Program-made: the position numbers and the translations under genes | Source: Alligator mississippiensis | Taxonomy: Eukaryota; Chordata; Crocodylia; Alligatoridae | Direction: 5' to 3' | Length of the DNA stretch: 64,000 bases | Assembly (NCBI RefSeq): GCF_030867095.1 | Contig: NC_081832.1 | Location: 59,691,444-59,755,443 of the forward strand | Shown: piece by piece, positions 32,566 to 43,499 of the stretch | Layout: each line of letters opens with the position of its first letter | How positions within the stretch are numbered: position 1 is the stretch's first letter | Notes under the pieces: model-generated | Database searches by the model: none | The model's input: only the letters and a program-made list of their open reading frames with translations | What the model was told of the DNA's origin: nothing

Positions 32566-34345
32566 TGTGTGGGATGTTGTAACATCCCACCTTTTGTGAA
32601 TTGCTTTTTATGGGGATGTGCACTGACCACAAACTATGAGTATTTTAGAAAAAGTTGGGCTTTAAAATTCATGAAATTCAGAACATATAAATTAAGATAT
32701 ACCTAAAGGCACCAGAAACAGAGCAAAAATTTCCTCCATCTTTATCTACTTGTTCTTCACTGTTGAGTCTGTATGGAGTTGCCTGTTGGAGGGTCAAACA
32801 TAGACATGACTAACAATCATGGCACCACAGGCACAGGTGCTGTTGTACCACCCTGCCCACCTTCAGTGCCTTGACCAAAAGGGAGAGGGAGCATTCAATG
32901 GCCTCTCTGTCAAACATGGCCAGAATGGCAGCCAAAAAACGTGGTCCAAAAACCCTGGCTGCTTTTGTCACTGCATGGGGTCCCCAGAGGCTGTCATTCT
33001 GGTTCCCCCAATATATCAACACTCAGAGCTGGTGCCCTGCCCTAATTAAGCTACCTGGGTCAAATGAGCAGCCATGAGAAAGGCAGATATAAAATAGTGA
33101 ATACTCTGGTGTTGCACATAAATGCCAAGTGAATCTTCCATCACTCTTATTAACAGTCACCAAATGAAATTAAATCCACTTGGAAATTTAAGGATACTGA
33201 GAAATTTAATCATTAACCTCTTTTCCTGGCATGTGTGGTGTTGACCCCTAAAGTCAATTTGGGGATAGAGGCTTTCTTTCGACAGCCCCTGTTCTTATGC
33301 AAAACTAGTCCTTCAATAGAGTGAATGCAGAAGCAATCTTTATTAACATTCTCCAATTTTGAACAGTTCTAGCACATAAGGAAAAACATAATACACATCC
33401 ATATATTGTTTTATGATCCAGACAGAAATAAGCAGTCTTACAACTTAGAATATCTAGATCTTAAAATCCTACGTATTTCTCACACAAGGCCAGCCTATTA
33501 GGGAGACTTTACCCAAATCCAAGACTAAGTTCTAAAGAGGCGTTGGATCTTTATTCAGTCTACAGATGAAAACCTCAGCAAAGGATACCAGAGGAATGTA
33601 TCTCAGAGCATAGGGCTCCTTCTTATTCCCTACCTCAAACATTACAACATTACTTGATAGAAACTTTGACAAACATGGTCATCCTGCTGATCAGGCTAGA
33701 ATACATCAACCTGAGACCTTAATCAAGATTTGATGCCCTAAAACTGGTTAATCTTTTCAAGAAGTTTCTCTCACATATGTCTCAGTTCCTTTTACACTAC
33801 TTCCCTTAGTCTTATTTATGCTAGCATGGTGTAATTTAAAGTTAACACAGCTTAAAACTTACTAAAGCTACTGTAATGCAAGCTAAAAGGAATCTAGCTC
33901 AACACAAAAGTCTACAGTAGAACATGACCAATGGGAATCAGTTTGTTCCACTGTAAATCCATTTGGAGGAGTCATGTACAGCTGAGTCACTGAAGCAGTA
34001 ACAGGTGGGCCATGATTACCCAAGCTATTGAGTCACTGTTTATAAAAATGCAGGACGATGCAGATGCAGTGATAATCTTTGACATGGAGATAGTCCAATA
34101 TCCAATGCAATTCCCTTATCATTAAGTTCAGACTGACTCCTGTGTTTGCTCTGCACTTACAGAGAAGCAGCTAAAGGCAAACAGAAGGCCAGGGAGGGTG
34201 TCAGGCACCACCCTGCCCTGCCTTCTGCCTGTACTTACCAAGATCACGTTTTTAAAATGTTACATACAGGCTGGCACTACTCAGTGGGTTACACCCTGTC
34301 TCTGCTCTTTGTCAATTCCCATGAATGATTTCATAACCAAGAAGA
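32566..34345. other. intergenic, nothing firmly recognised
   Basis: A 200-base patch near 32820-33070 has open frames on both strands but no recognisable protein. From about 33230 the reverse strand carries AATAAAGATTGC and a C-rich end that faintly resembles the end of an LTR, but it could not be delimited. Confidence 0.3.
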
Positions 34346-34418
34346 CATATATATGTAATCTCTTTGTAGAAGGACAGAGCACTGACAGCTGTGAAACAGG
34401 CCAGATTGTCCCAGCACC
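34346..34418 (+). promoter_or_regulatory. SPINK-like gene promoter and 5' leader
   Basis: A TATA-like CATATATATG lies at 34346-34355, about 30 bases upstream of ACAGAGCACTGACAGC. That leader motif is shared with the second SPINK exon 1 (GCAGAGCACTAACAG at about 60630). The leader ends CAGCACC before the ATG. The TATA match is imperfect and the cap site is inferred. Confidence 0.5.
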
Positions 34419-37400
34419 ATGAAGATAGCAGGGGTTCTCTTGCTCCTCACTCTGGCAGCTTTCTGCTTATCAAGTATGTAACTTTTGTTGCTCCCTGGCA
34501 AGCTGTAGAAACGGCAGGTGCCACAATGTGTGGTGCTTTATACAATTTTGTTCATCCAGACAAGATTCTAGGCAGAGAGAAAAGGGACCTTTTGATCTAG
34601 GGAGTTCCTTTCTCTGGGCTGATGCAGGGGCTTGATCTTTTTCTATTCAAATGTAAAAAATGATGAAGCCTGGCTAAGTGTTAGCATTTAAATGCTTCAG
34701 GGGAGCTGCATTGATTAGTAGGATGGTAATTACTGGTGGCTGGGCTAAAAGAAAAGCAAACCAAGTGAACTCTTCCTTGGTCACACCAGACAGCAAGCAG
34801 TATCTAACCATGTTTAATGGGTTTGAGTAGTAGGAACCTAGTCTTTGTGGTGATGTAGATTGGGATGAGTCCAGTAATCTGTTTAAGAGTAGTTAAGGCA
34901 GCATGACTTTATGGTGGTATCTTTTACATGATGTTAGTTTCCCTGGTTAGTGATAGATTCAGTATGGGAGAGGGAGAAGAGAAGCATGGGGGTGCACAAG
35001 CTGTAATGTGGTGTAATACGGAGCTAGTCAGGAAATGGATAGTACATCCTGCAGGAGTTCCTTTGGGGTGAGATTTTGATATGTTCTGAGTTGGGCCAAC
35101 AATGACGTTACTACGGGTGTGAGAAATGGGCCATATTCGATTTGGATTCAGCCCAAATTGGGGACAGGGATTCGATTCATTGATTCGGATCACTGTCCCC
35201 AGTTCGACTTGGCCGAATCTAAATCTGAAGATTCAATGCTAATTCAGAGAATCAGAGATTTGGCCATAGACACAGTTTTAAATGTTTTTTCTACATACCT
35301 TCAGGTACCAGGTATGTCTTGTGAATGCTGCAATGCTGGGGCAGATGGAGCATCCCACAGGAGCCTGGGGGGCGGGGGGGAGGGGGCGTGCTCAGCAGCA
35401 AACCCAGAAGTGGACTGGAACTACTTCCGGTCCACTTCCGGGTCCACTGCCAAGCACACCACAGCCGCCCCCACTCCCCGGTGCCCCCTGGCTCAGCAAT
35501 CACCACAAGGGGACCCTGGGTGCCTCCCCAGACCCAGGAGGCACCAGTCACCGAGGTGGGGGCATGCAGGGGGCATGCAGGGGGAGCCCCCGCACACTCC
35601 CCAGTGGACCTGGAAATGCTTCCAGTCCACTTACGGGTCTGCTGCCAAGCACGCTGGGGACCCCCCACGCTCCTGTAGGTTGCTCCATCTGCCCCAGCAT
35701 CTCAGCATTCACGAGCCTCCTGCTACCTCGAGGTACGTAGAAAAAACATTTAAAGCTGTGTCTATATCCGAATCACCAAATCTTTCCAAATCTCTCTGAA
35801 TGGATTCGGAGAGATTAAAGGGTCTCCTGATTTGATTCAGATTTGAAGATTTGGCCACCGAATCAAGCCAAATCTTCACCAAATCGAATCAGGGACCAAA
35901 GCTTTACACAGCCCTAGAACTTACTACCGCTGTTTTGCAGAATAAACATTTAAAACAAAAATCAATTTGGAAACAGTGAAGCAACCTTCTCTTGTCCTTT
36001 CATTTCAAGATTATAGTATGTTACATTGCAAAAGCTAAACATAATGACAATGTCAAAACAAAACAAGACATTCAAGACAAAATTACCCCATTTCTGTTCT
36101 GAATAGTTCTGAAATTTCCCTATTGAACAGTTTATTGAAATCAGCATGTCCACAATAAATATTTCAGGTTCAGTGAATCAGAATTTTTGGATAGAGAACT
36201 GTTTCAGGAAAAAAGTTTGATCTGCTCTGGTGTCTCTGTTTTTCGCAGTTTATCTTGAACCTATATGCCTTTCAATTAGATTGCAAGATCTTTGGGGCAG
36301 GCAGGTACAAGAACACATTTGGCAACAGCCAGTTCAGATCAGGAATGCATGTATCTACATTTTATTAGAAGTGGTGGAACCTGATCCAGTTCCAGAATGA
36401 TGTAAACATCAATGTAGTTTTGGTGAACTTGGTGATATATAAGAGAATGAAACATCTGACACAAGGCCTGTGCATTATTTATACTACTCACTTCCCTTCT
36501 TTGATTTTAACTGATCACAGGCTGTGTTAATAAAGAAAATTTCAGTAGAAACTGTTGTTGTTTGTACATTTTGGGACATACTCCACTCAACCAGGAACAT
36601 CATAATTTGTGGACATTGCGTACAGAGCACTTTGGTGTCTCTTACTCTTTGAAAGTCAAGGCTATTACAGAAGAGATCATACAGCAAACAGAACTCTAAA
36701 AAAAAAAATAAATTAGTATGTCATCAAAATGTGGAAGTGCCTTATACAAATACTAGCTGATTTCCTTCTGTGAAGTGTAATTACTGCTGCTATCTATTAT
36801 TTATACTGAAAAATTCTGCCATCATTTACTTAAAAGTTTGTGAGGAGGATTATAGATGATCCTTGTGCACCAAGCTGCCCAGTATGTCGAACTACTCCTG
36901 GCTGTGTTTGATCATTGTATCTATGATTTTGTTTCAGGTGCTACCTGTGAAACTGGGAAAGAGGTGAGTCATTGTTCTTCAGTTCTATTGGGGGAAGGCA
37001 GGAATGAGCCCCAGAAATAAATGTATCCCTCAGCAACAAAACACTGCTTACATATGAATAGAGACAGATCCTTCGGTAACATGAGGGATGAGTCAAAGTG
37101 CAGGATCACAGGGAGTCACGTGTGCTGCCTCCAACAATCGTATGATTGTACCCAATCGATTATACCTCAACATGCAGGTTAATGCACCACAAACTAGTAA
37201 GAGTCCAGACAGCTCCAGCACAGTCTCTTAGTCCCAAACTGGCCACCTTCCCTCTTACAGCAGTGCTGATCCTGCAGTCTTGCTGCCCTGGCTCTGCCTC
37301 CATAATCCCTCTGTTGATGGAGAGCCCCCTACCAAGCTACATTGCTTTCTTAGCTGAAGTGCAATAGTTTCTCAGGTCATGCTGCATTTGTTTGGCTACT

Positions 37401-40400
37401 TCCACTGGCAGCAGCATCCATCAGTACTTTACAATGGTTTTTAGGTACAGAGATACACCTCTCTACCACCCTAGTGCCAGCCAAATGGGCCAGAATCAAT
37501 TAGATGTCCTATAACCAGTCCCTTGTCCAAACTCTGGACATTCCTCTCCTCTCTTTAACCAGGAATGAGCCAGCAGGAGAAATCTCAGGCTACAATTTCT
37601 TCCCAGGTCCTAATTAATTACAGCTCAGGAAGATCGTTTAAAAGGGACATGGTGAGGGGGGATGAAGATGGACACACAAACACATCATCATAGGGTTGGA
37701 AGGAACCCAAGCATCATATTGTCCACATTCCCACCCTGAATGAATGTAAAATGTGCTATTCCTATACTAACCCAGGCATGGGCAGATCTAGGTTTTTTTA
37801 AAAGAGGGGTACAGATGCTAAGATGCATCACCATATATAAAACAACATACATTTTTCTCTAGTTAAAAATAAACCAGGAGCTTTACAATATGCAAGGGGC
37901 CTAGGGCTAAATTAGTCAATGTAAGACCAAAGCAAAAACAAATATATCTTTATTGGAATGAGGTAAAAATAGCCTGCAATGTGGTGAAATAGGAGCTGTG
38001 TTACTAGGAGCAGCTAACAGACCATAGAATTGCAGAAGAAAGGGTAGCTTGAGAGAGGGTCATTAACACCTGTGGAATGAAAAGTTTAGGAGGAATCAGG
38101 TAGATGATAATGAGCCATGAATTCAATTGACTCCCTAAGTGCTGCCTGAATAGAAATATTGCTTCCACTGCCAGGCAGTCCCCTTTGGGTGGACCAGAAA
38201 AGCAGGGGTACTGGTCCCCGTCCCCTACCTCTCCCTTCAGATCTGCCACCGATCCCAGGCAAAGCCATATCTGGATCTAGTTCTAGATCCAGATCTAGGT
38301 TTAGATCCAGAACCATTTTGAGTGAAATCCTGGCAGGACTGCAGTCAACGGCAAACCTCCCACTGACTTCCCTGGACTCAGGATTTCACCTTTTACCTTA
38401 CTTGCTAAATAGGATCTTTCATCATCATAGGGGAGTCCTTGATAAACAGAACATAGGGCCCTGATCAGTAAGGTAATTAATCACATGGCTGGTAGTTCAG
38501 GTCAGAGAAAGGTAGGTGGTTTAATATCTGTTGTGCTATCCACAGTTTGGTATAGCATTCCACAGTTAACATCGTACTCAGGTAGATTTGAACTGAGATG
38601 TTTCAGTCAAGAATCTTTATCGTTAGTAGCTAAAAGCTGTACAATAACTGAAAGATGCCTACCACCATATTTAACCACAGAATTTGTCCTCTCTCAATTC
38701 CAAGTTGGGAGGTTCTGCTGTCAGAGATAAGAGAAGGTAATTTATAGGCACTCTGGAAACCAAAGTCTCCCAGAATGCCTTACAATAAAGAAGAACTCAC
38801 AATGACACCTGATAGTATAGTTTTTCATACAAACCTTTGTGAAATATTTTCCAGTTTCTTTGCCCTGGAAACCCTTTCAAGCATGCCTCAGGTAACCACA
38901 CAATGTTAGCCCTATTAGCATTGACAATATTAACCCAGAGATTTCGAACAGAAATCCAGTGTTAAAAACAGTTTGACCTGTTATGGTCTTTTTGTGTTCT
39001 TTGCAACAGAAGAATCATTCTATTATTTTTCTGTACTCAAGAAACAAGTGAACACTAAGAGTTGGCATTTTCTGAGGGGTGCTTTGAGTTGAACAGCAGG
39101 TGCCTTGAGTCTAACAAGAAGTGTCTTGATTCTAAAAAGGTTGAGAACCACTGCCTTAGCAGAGCTACTGCCCTCTCTGTGGCCATCCTTTCCATACAAG
39201 CTAGCTCAGAGAGCTGGCAGAGTCCATAGAGAAGTCATATACCTGGCTCTGTTGATCTCAGATATTCCTTGTCAGTGGAAAAGAATGGTGTGTTGTTTCC
39301 ATAGTTTTAATTGTTCCTTGTTCGATAGGTAGCAGTAAAACAGTCAGCTGATATAAAAAGTTTAACTCCACTGATTTTCTGACTTACATCAGTTGAATAT
39401 CTGGTCCAGAAAGCTGACAAGTTCATTGCCATCGTACTCATAAAGGAGAGGAATGAAGGGGTTTAAAATGAAATGATGTAACTGTGTTTGCAGGTTGACT
39501 GCAGTGAGTATCAGCCTCTTGGGAGAAGCCAACCTGTCTACTGCGTAAGGGTCTATGACCCCTGTTGTGGCTCTGATGGCAAAACCTATAGCAACAAGTG
39601 TTCCTTCTGTAAAGCAGTCTTGTAAGTACAGAAAGTAGTAACTATGTTCTCTGTGGACAAACTTTCCACCCCTGAGCTCTATTGCCCAGGGGACAGTTCT
39701 GGCACAAAGGCAACTCCCCCCCCCACACCCAAAGGTGTGACCTTCCCAACCCCAGAGGGTGCGACCTTCCTATCCCCAGGGGTGCAAACCTGGGCAAACA
39801 GCCTGCTGAGCACATAGACAGGTTGCAGGGTATGGACGGGCCCAGGAGTGGGGTCAGGGGGAGGTGGGGGAGGAAACAAGGTAGGGGGCTGGATCAGGTC
39901 CCCATGAGCTGGGGCTTCCTTCCCAGGGAAGCGGCAGTTGCTTTCCCAAAAGTGCCTTCCCTCACTGCTCCCACCTCCCAGCCACCCCAGGAAGTATGAC
40001 CAGCACACCCCACAACCCAATCCCAAATCCCAATTTAGTAAAACGTGAGACCTTCTTTAGTCTTTATTCCTTTTTAATTTTTTTTTAAATTTCTCTTTAT
40101 GTTATCCTTCAGTGCAGGCATGGCTGGTGAACTCATACTGGTGGGGTGGGTGGAGCGGCACACAGGAGCCAGGGGGAAGAGGAGTTTTGCAGCCGGCCAG
40201 GAGCAGCATGGGGTTTGCAGCTGGCCAGGAGCAGGGGGCTTTGCCGCCTCCTCACTCCCAGCTTGAGCGCTCAGCCCCCCCACACTGCCCTGCTCCCAGC
40301 CAGCTAGAAACCCCACCCCGCTCCCAGTCGGCTGCAAGCCTCCCCGCTCCCATGTGCCTCTCCACCAATCTGAGTTCACCAGCCACGCTTGCTTCAGTGG

Positions 40401-41365
40401 ATGACTTCTTTCATTTCCCCACCCTTTCCCCACCCCATTTCTTTTCCACCTCCCACTTCATTACCCAGCTCCATCCTAATAACTCTCACCCTCCCAGCTT
40501 TATGTTCCTGCCCCCACCCCGCAACCCACCTCTCACATACCCCCACCTTAGCAGCCCTGTTGTGGCAATTCAAAGCTGTAGCTCCTAGTCAGGCCCCTGC
40601 TCACCAGGCCTCTAATGGCAAATCACAGCTGTTCGGATGGAGGACAGTCAGAGAAGGTTTTTAGCCTTAAGATGTGACTGCTCCAAACTTGAGCTAGCAC
40701 TAACACCCGTCATTCGAGCAGCAAAAAGTGTAACATGTAACAAGGCCCTAGGTGTGAGGCAAGTAGATTGGGTAGCCCATGCAGTAACCGAATCTATGCT
40801 CAGAACTGTAACCACAGTTTCCATATTTAGTTAAAATACAGTTTGTTACTTTAATTTTCCTGTAATTGAATGTTCTGAATTCACGTAGAAACTTTGGAGC
40901 AAAATGCTGCAAAAAGAAGGCTGTTTTTCAACATTTCTGGCACATCACAGAAAGAGAACCTTTTCTTGTAAAATTTCCCATCCAGTTTTTCAGACCCTAG
41001 AAGTTTTGATAGTCAGCATAAACATCCTTATTACAATCTTTGAAGGGAAAAGTATTAGCTCTGAATGTTGATTTGATAGAAAATTGCAAATTCGCATAGC
41101 ATTTCCTATCAGCAAGTGGTGTTAGTCTGGGATTTAAGTTAGGATTACCATCCATTCGGGTTTTCCCAGACATGTCCTCTTTTTCAGCCTCCTGTCCTCA
41201 TGTCTGGGCAGGTTTTTAAAATGTGAGCAAATGTCTGGGGTTTTGCTTTGCCTTTGCTTTCCTGGGAACTAGAAGCTTGGCTGCTTGAGGCTGGGAGCAG
41301 CAGGCAAGGTGATTGGCTGTCAGGGGTCATGTGCTCTGTGCACTGGCCCAGGCAGGTAGGAGACA

Positions 41366-41396
<31 letters not shown>

Positions 41397-41703
41397 AGCA
41401 TGCATGCAGGATCTGCATGGACATCAGGGCTGGGGGGCTGTGGGTCGGGAGTGAGGGGGACCAGCAGGGCAGGGGGCTTAGGAGTGAGGAGCGGAGGCAA
41501 GGCACGGGCATATCACTGCCCCCACCTCTGGCCCTCTCCCCCACAGGTGTCCTCTTTTTTGATACTGGAAATATGGTAACCTTATTCAGTGAAATTATAA
41601 TCTGGAACATGAAGTTACTGTCTCTAATTATTCCTCTGACCTTCCCTTTTCTTGCAGGCAAAGTGAAGGAAAGCTTCGTCTGAAACAAGCTGGTGCTTGT
41701 TGA
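34419..41703 (+). CDS. Kazal-type serine protease inhibitor, SPINK6-like, 4 coding exons
   Basis: Small secreted inhibitor. Coding exons are 34419-34473, 36938-36963, 39494-39621 and 41658-41703, with phases 1,0,2 and AG/GT borders, and they join to 84 residues. Residues 1-19 are a signal peptide ([15 protein letters not shown]). One Kazal domain follows with cysteines C30, C44, C52, C63, C66 and C84, spaced 13-7-10-2-17, and the landmark [15 protein letters not shown]. By Kazal numbering the reactive bond is R46-V47 (P1 arginine), predicting trypsin- or kallikrein-like targets. Closest by eye to SPINK6 (VDCGEFQ...VYCTRE...CGSDGQTY), with four extra residues between C1 and C2. C22 and C51 are additional and could form a fourth disulfide. 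Exon lengths and phases are those of the SPINK family. Orthology to mammalian SPINK6 rather than another family member is not settled. Confidence 0.93.
34474..36937 (+). other. SPINK-like intron 1
   Basis: Donor GTATGT, acceptor TTGTTTCAG. It contains TIR element X copy 4 and is otherwise plain AT-rich sequence. Confidence 0.7.
35114..35914 (+). mobile_element. TIR element family X, copy 4, most complete
   Basis: 801 bp from CGGGTGTGAGAAATGGGCC to GCTTTACACAGCCC, flanked by TA on both sides. Left arm words (GATTCAGCCCAAATT, CCGAATCTAAATCTG), GC-rich core (GTCCACTTCCGGGTCC, AGGAGGCACCAGTCAC) and right arm (GGAGAGATTAAAGGGTC, CGAATCAAGCC) are in the same order as in copies 2 and 3 and reversed in copy 1. 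The 226-residue open frame inside crosses arm and core and resembles no transposase. It lies in SPINK intron 1. Confidence 0.75.
37684..37733 (-). mobile_element. CR1 LINE 3' end, degraded
   Basis: Short reverse-strand CR1 tail: ATCATAGGGTTGGAAGGAACC and CATCATATTGTCCACATTCC. More diverged than the other tails in the window. Confidence 0.65.
38270..38312. repeat. GATCTAG palindromic cluster
   Basis: Short alternating words CTGGATCTAG, TTCTAGATCC and AGATCTAGG form nested palindromes over about 43 bp. Probably simple-sequence expansion with inversion. Encodes Leu-Asp repeats on the - strand only by composition. Confidence 0.6.
38972..39153 (-). mobile_element. hAT-like non-autonomous element Y, copy 3
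   Basis: On the reverse strand it begins CAGTGGTTCTCAACC, the best-preserved terminus of the family, then AAAGCACCCCTCAGAAAATG, ATAATAGAATGATTC and AAGACCATAACAGGTCAA in the same order as copies 1 and 2. The distal part is missing. Confidence 0.8.
40112..40396. repeat. long imperfect palindrome (foldback) P2
   Basis: A GC-rich inverted repeat with arms of about 135 bp around a centre near 40255. Paired landmarks are GGCTGGTGAACTCA with TGAGTTCACCAGCC, TTGCAGCCGGCCAGGAGC with GCTCCCAGTCGGCTGCAA, and GGGTTTGCAGCTGGCCAGGA with TCCCAGCCAGCTAGAAACCC. Because of the symmetry, frames on both strands start with the same QAWLVNS peptide. It lies in SPINK intron 3. Either a foldback element or an inverted duplication. 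Confidence 0.82.
41140..41584 (+). mobile_element. TIR element family Z, copy 1
   Basis: Ends TAGGATTACCATCC and ATATGGTAACCTTA are inverted. The interior carries TCTGGGCAGG, AAATGTCTGGGG, TGATTGGCTGTCAGGGG, a TG microsatellite and a G-rich minisatellite, in the same order as copy 2 at 46840. The right end lies about 70 bases before the acceptor of the last SPINK exon. No transposase frame. Confidence 0.75.
41366..41394 (+). repeat. (TG)n microsatellite
   Basis: About 14 uninterrupted TG units inside TIR element Z copy 1, at the place where copy 2 has only short TGTGTG words. Confidence 0.95.
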
Positions 41704-42640
41704 ATGAATCTGCAATACCACCGAGTGCTGAACTCCCCATTATGCTATTACACTGGATAAGATCACTGAATCACATCATAGCATTTTTGCTATTATTTTC
41801 ATCTGTCCTTTGTCAGCATTAGTGCAAAAGGTGGAAACTAGGTGAAGACCCTCCTCTCTTTGTCATCAGCTGCTGCTTCCAGCTGTTCTGTTGTTTTAAG
41901 ATCAACTGCTCTGGCCTCTGTACTAAAGAATCTTCTTAAGGTTTCTCACAGGACCTTTGTTTCCTCACACTTGTTGTTTCACAGTTGATGGCTTTATAAG
42001 GAAGTCTGTGGGTTGGCTTCTGGAGTACAAATCTCTTCAGCACTTCCTTTGGTTTGTGGTAGAGCCAGGCTGCCAATTGGTGATTTCTTACATTTCCTTG
42101 TGATTAAGTCTTTCCGTCTAATACCCAGAATCTCTGGGAGGCACATGGCTTGAAAGCAGCTAATTTCCTGCCTAATATTTTGGTTGCTCTTCAGCTCTCT
42201 CAGCTCTCACAGCTGCATATTAACTCCAAGACGGAGAATTCTACAGAACAAAAGGTCAAATATCAATAACATGTACTAACTGATCCTGTTTATTATAAAC
42301 TATAATGCCCTCTACCGACATTATGTATTCCATACATTTTTGCTAAGAGAAAATGATGCAAACAAAAAACAATGGACAAAACATGAGCATGGAGGCTGCT
42401 GTCTGTACATGAGCATGCTCTGATGTGCTGGAATTCCAGTTTGTTGGATTTTTAAAAAAATCCAAATTCTTTGATTAAAAACTACCAAAATCCACGTTTT
42501 TCTGCAATTAAAATGAACTGCCACTATGTACTAGTATCAGTTGAGCACAATGTGCTATTGAAATATTTACATTTTTAAAACAATTTGGAAGTCTACCAGT
42601 GCCTCAATCACTGTAATAAAATAAATTCTAAATACCTACA
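41704..42640 (+). other. SPINK-like 3' UTR and downstream flank
   Basis: No repeat end is evident. The first AATAAA after the stop is at 42615-42620, which would give an unusually long 3' UTR of about 900 bases for this family. An earlier, non-canonical signal is therefore possible. Confidence 0.4.
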
Positions 42641-42779
42641 AATTTTGGCATTTGATTTTGGGATTTTTTATCATGGAAAATCAGAGCATCCCCTGTCCCC
42701 TTTGCTCACCAGGATGCGGGGCCAGGTGTGGTTGTCCCCCCACTGCTTTGTGGCACTGAGCAGCCCTGATATGCTGGCG

Positions 42780-43240
42780 CTATCCCCATGTCATTGCCCC
42801 TTACTCCTCGTCCACAGCCCCCCAGCAGTTCTGGTGCCCCTCATTCCCTACCCACAGCCTCCTGGGCCTGCTGGTGCCTCTCATTTCCCATCCACAGCCC
42901 CCCCCACTCTGCCCCCCCAGTTCTGGCAGTGCCCCTCACTCCTGACCCATAACCTTCTGGCACTGCTGGTGCCCCTCATACCCTTATACCCTACCCATGC
43001 CCCCCAAGCCCTGCCAGAAGGGGCCCCCCAGCTGCTAGGCCTATGGAGCCAAGGACCAAGGTCCACAGCCCCCTGCCCCCCCCCCCCCCCCGGAAGCACT
43101 GGCGGCACTTCTGGTTTTTCCAGTGGCACTCCTGGGCTCAGCAATCCGCCACTCACCCCCCCCTGTGGGCAATCAGCCGCTGGTGTCCGCCACAAAGCCA
43201 GGAGGCACCAGTCACCCATGTCCCAGATGATCTACCAGCA
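42780..43240 (-). repeat. GC-rich minisatellite block with X-core-like end
   Basis: Four to five diverged units of about 45-55 bp (CTGGTGCCCCTCATTCCCTACCCACAGCC type). Reversed, the unit reads GGGCTGTGGGTAGGGAATGAGGGGCACCAG and matches the G-rich units inside Z elements at 41420 and 47150. From about 43130 the block passes into CTGGGCTCAGCAATCCGCC and AGGAGGCACCAGTCACC, which are core words of X elements. A long open frame (300 codons, Pro/Leu-rich) crosses it and looks like a composition artefact. Confidence 0.6.
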
Positions 43241-43499
43241 GCTCTGTCCCAATCCCTACCCAGGCCCTGAGGCTGTGCTTTCTCACCCCAGCATAAGCTC
43301 CATGCATCCTCCTGGCTGGGCAGTGCCTCCAAACTCCCTGCCAAAGTCCCTCCCTCCCTCCCTCACTATGGGAGTGCCTCAACTCCCTCCACCCCCACTC
43401 TCAACTTACCTGCAGAGAGCTGCTCTTCATGCTGCCTGGCTACCACATGTACATTTGCACACACACCTGCATATAATGCCCCCTACCTGATCGCCTTCC

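Larger units (their letters stand above)
36964..39493 (+). other. SPINK-like intron 2
   Basis: Holds a degraded CR1 tail near 37684, a small GATCTAG palindromic cluster at about 38270-38312 and a hAT-like copy at 38972. The remainder shows nothing I recognise. Confidence 0.6.

Noticed and set aside
33228-33400. Possible reverse-strand LTR end (AATAAAGATTGC and a C-rich terminus)
   Set aside because: Only one plausible edge was seen and no inverted end or target duplication, so the call was not supported.
35119-35799. 226-codon open frame in X copy 4
   Set aside because: It spans repeat arms and core, has no transposase motif and is not preserved as a frame in the other three copies.
40074-40588. 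Frames of 119 and 158 codons starting with the same peptide on opposite strands
   Set aside because: The match is the signature of the inverted repeat P2, not of duplicated genes.
42585-43490. Long 301-codon open frame
   Set aside because: It crosses a GC-rich minisatellite and X-core words, is dominated by Pro, Leu and Ser, and has no domain or splice context. Composition explains it.
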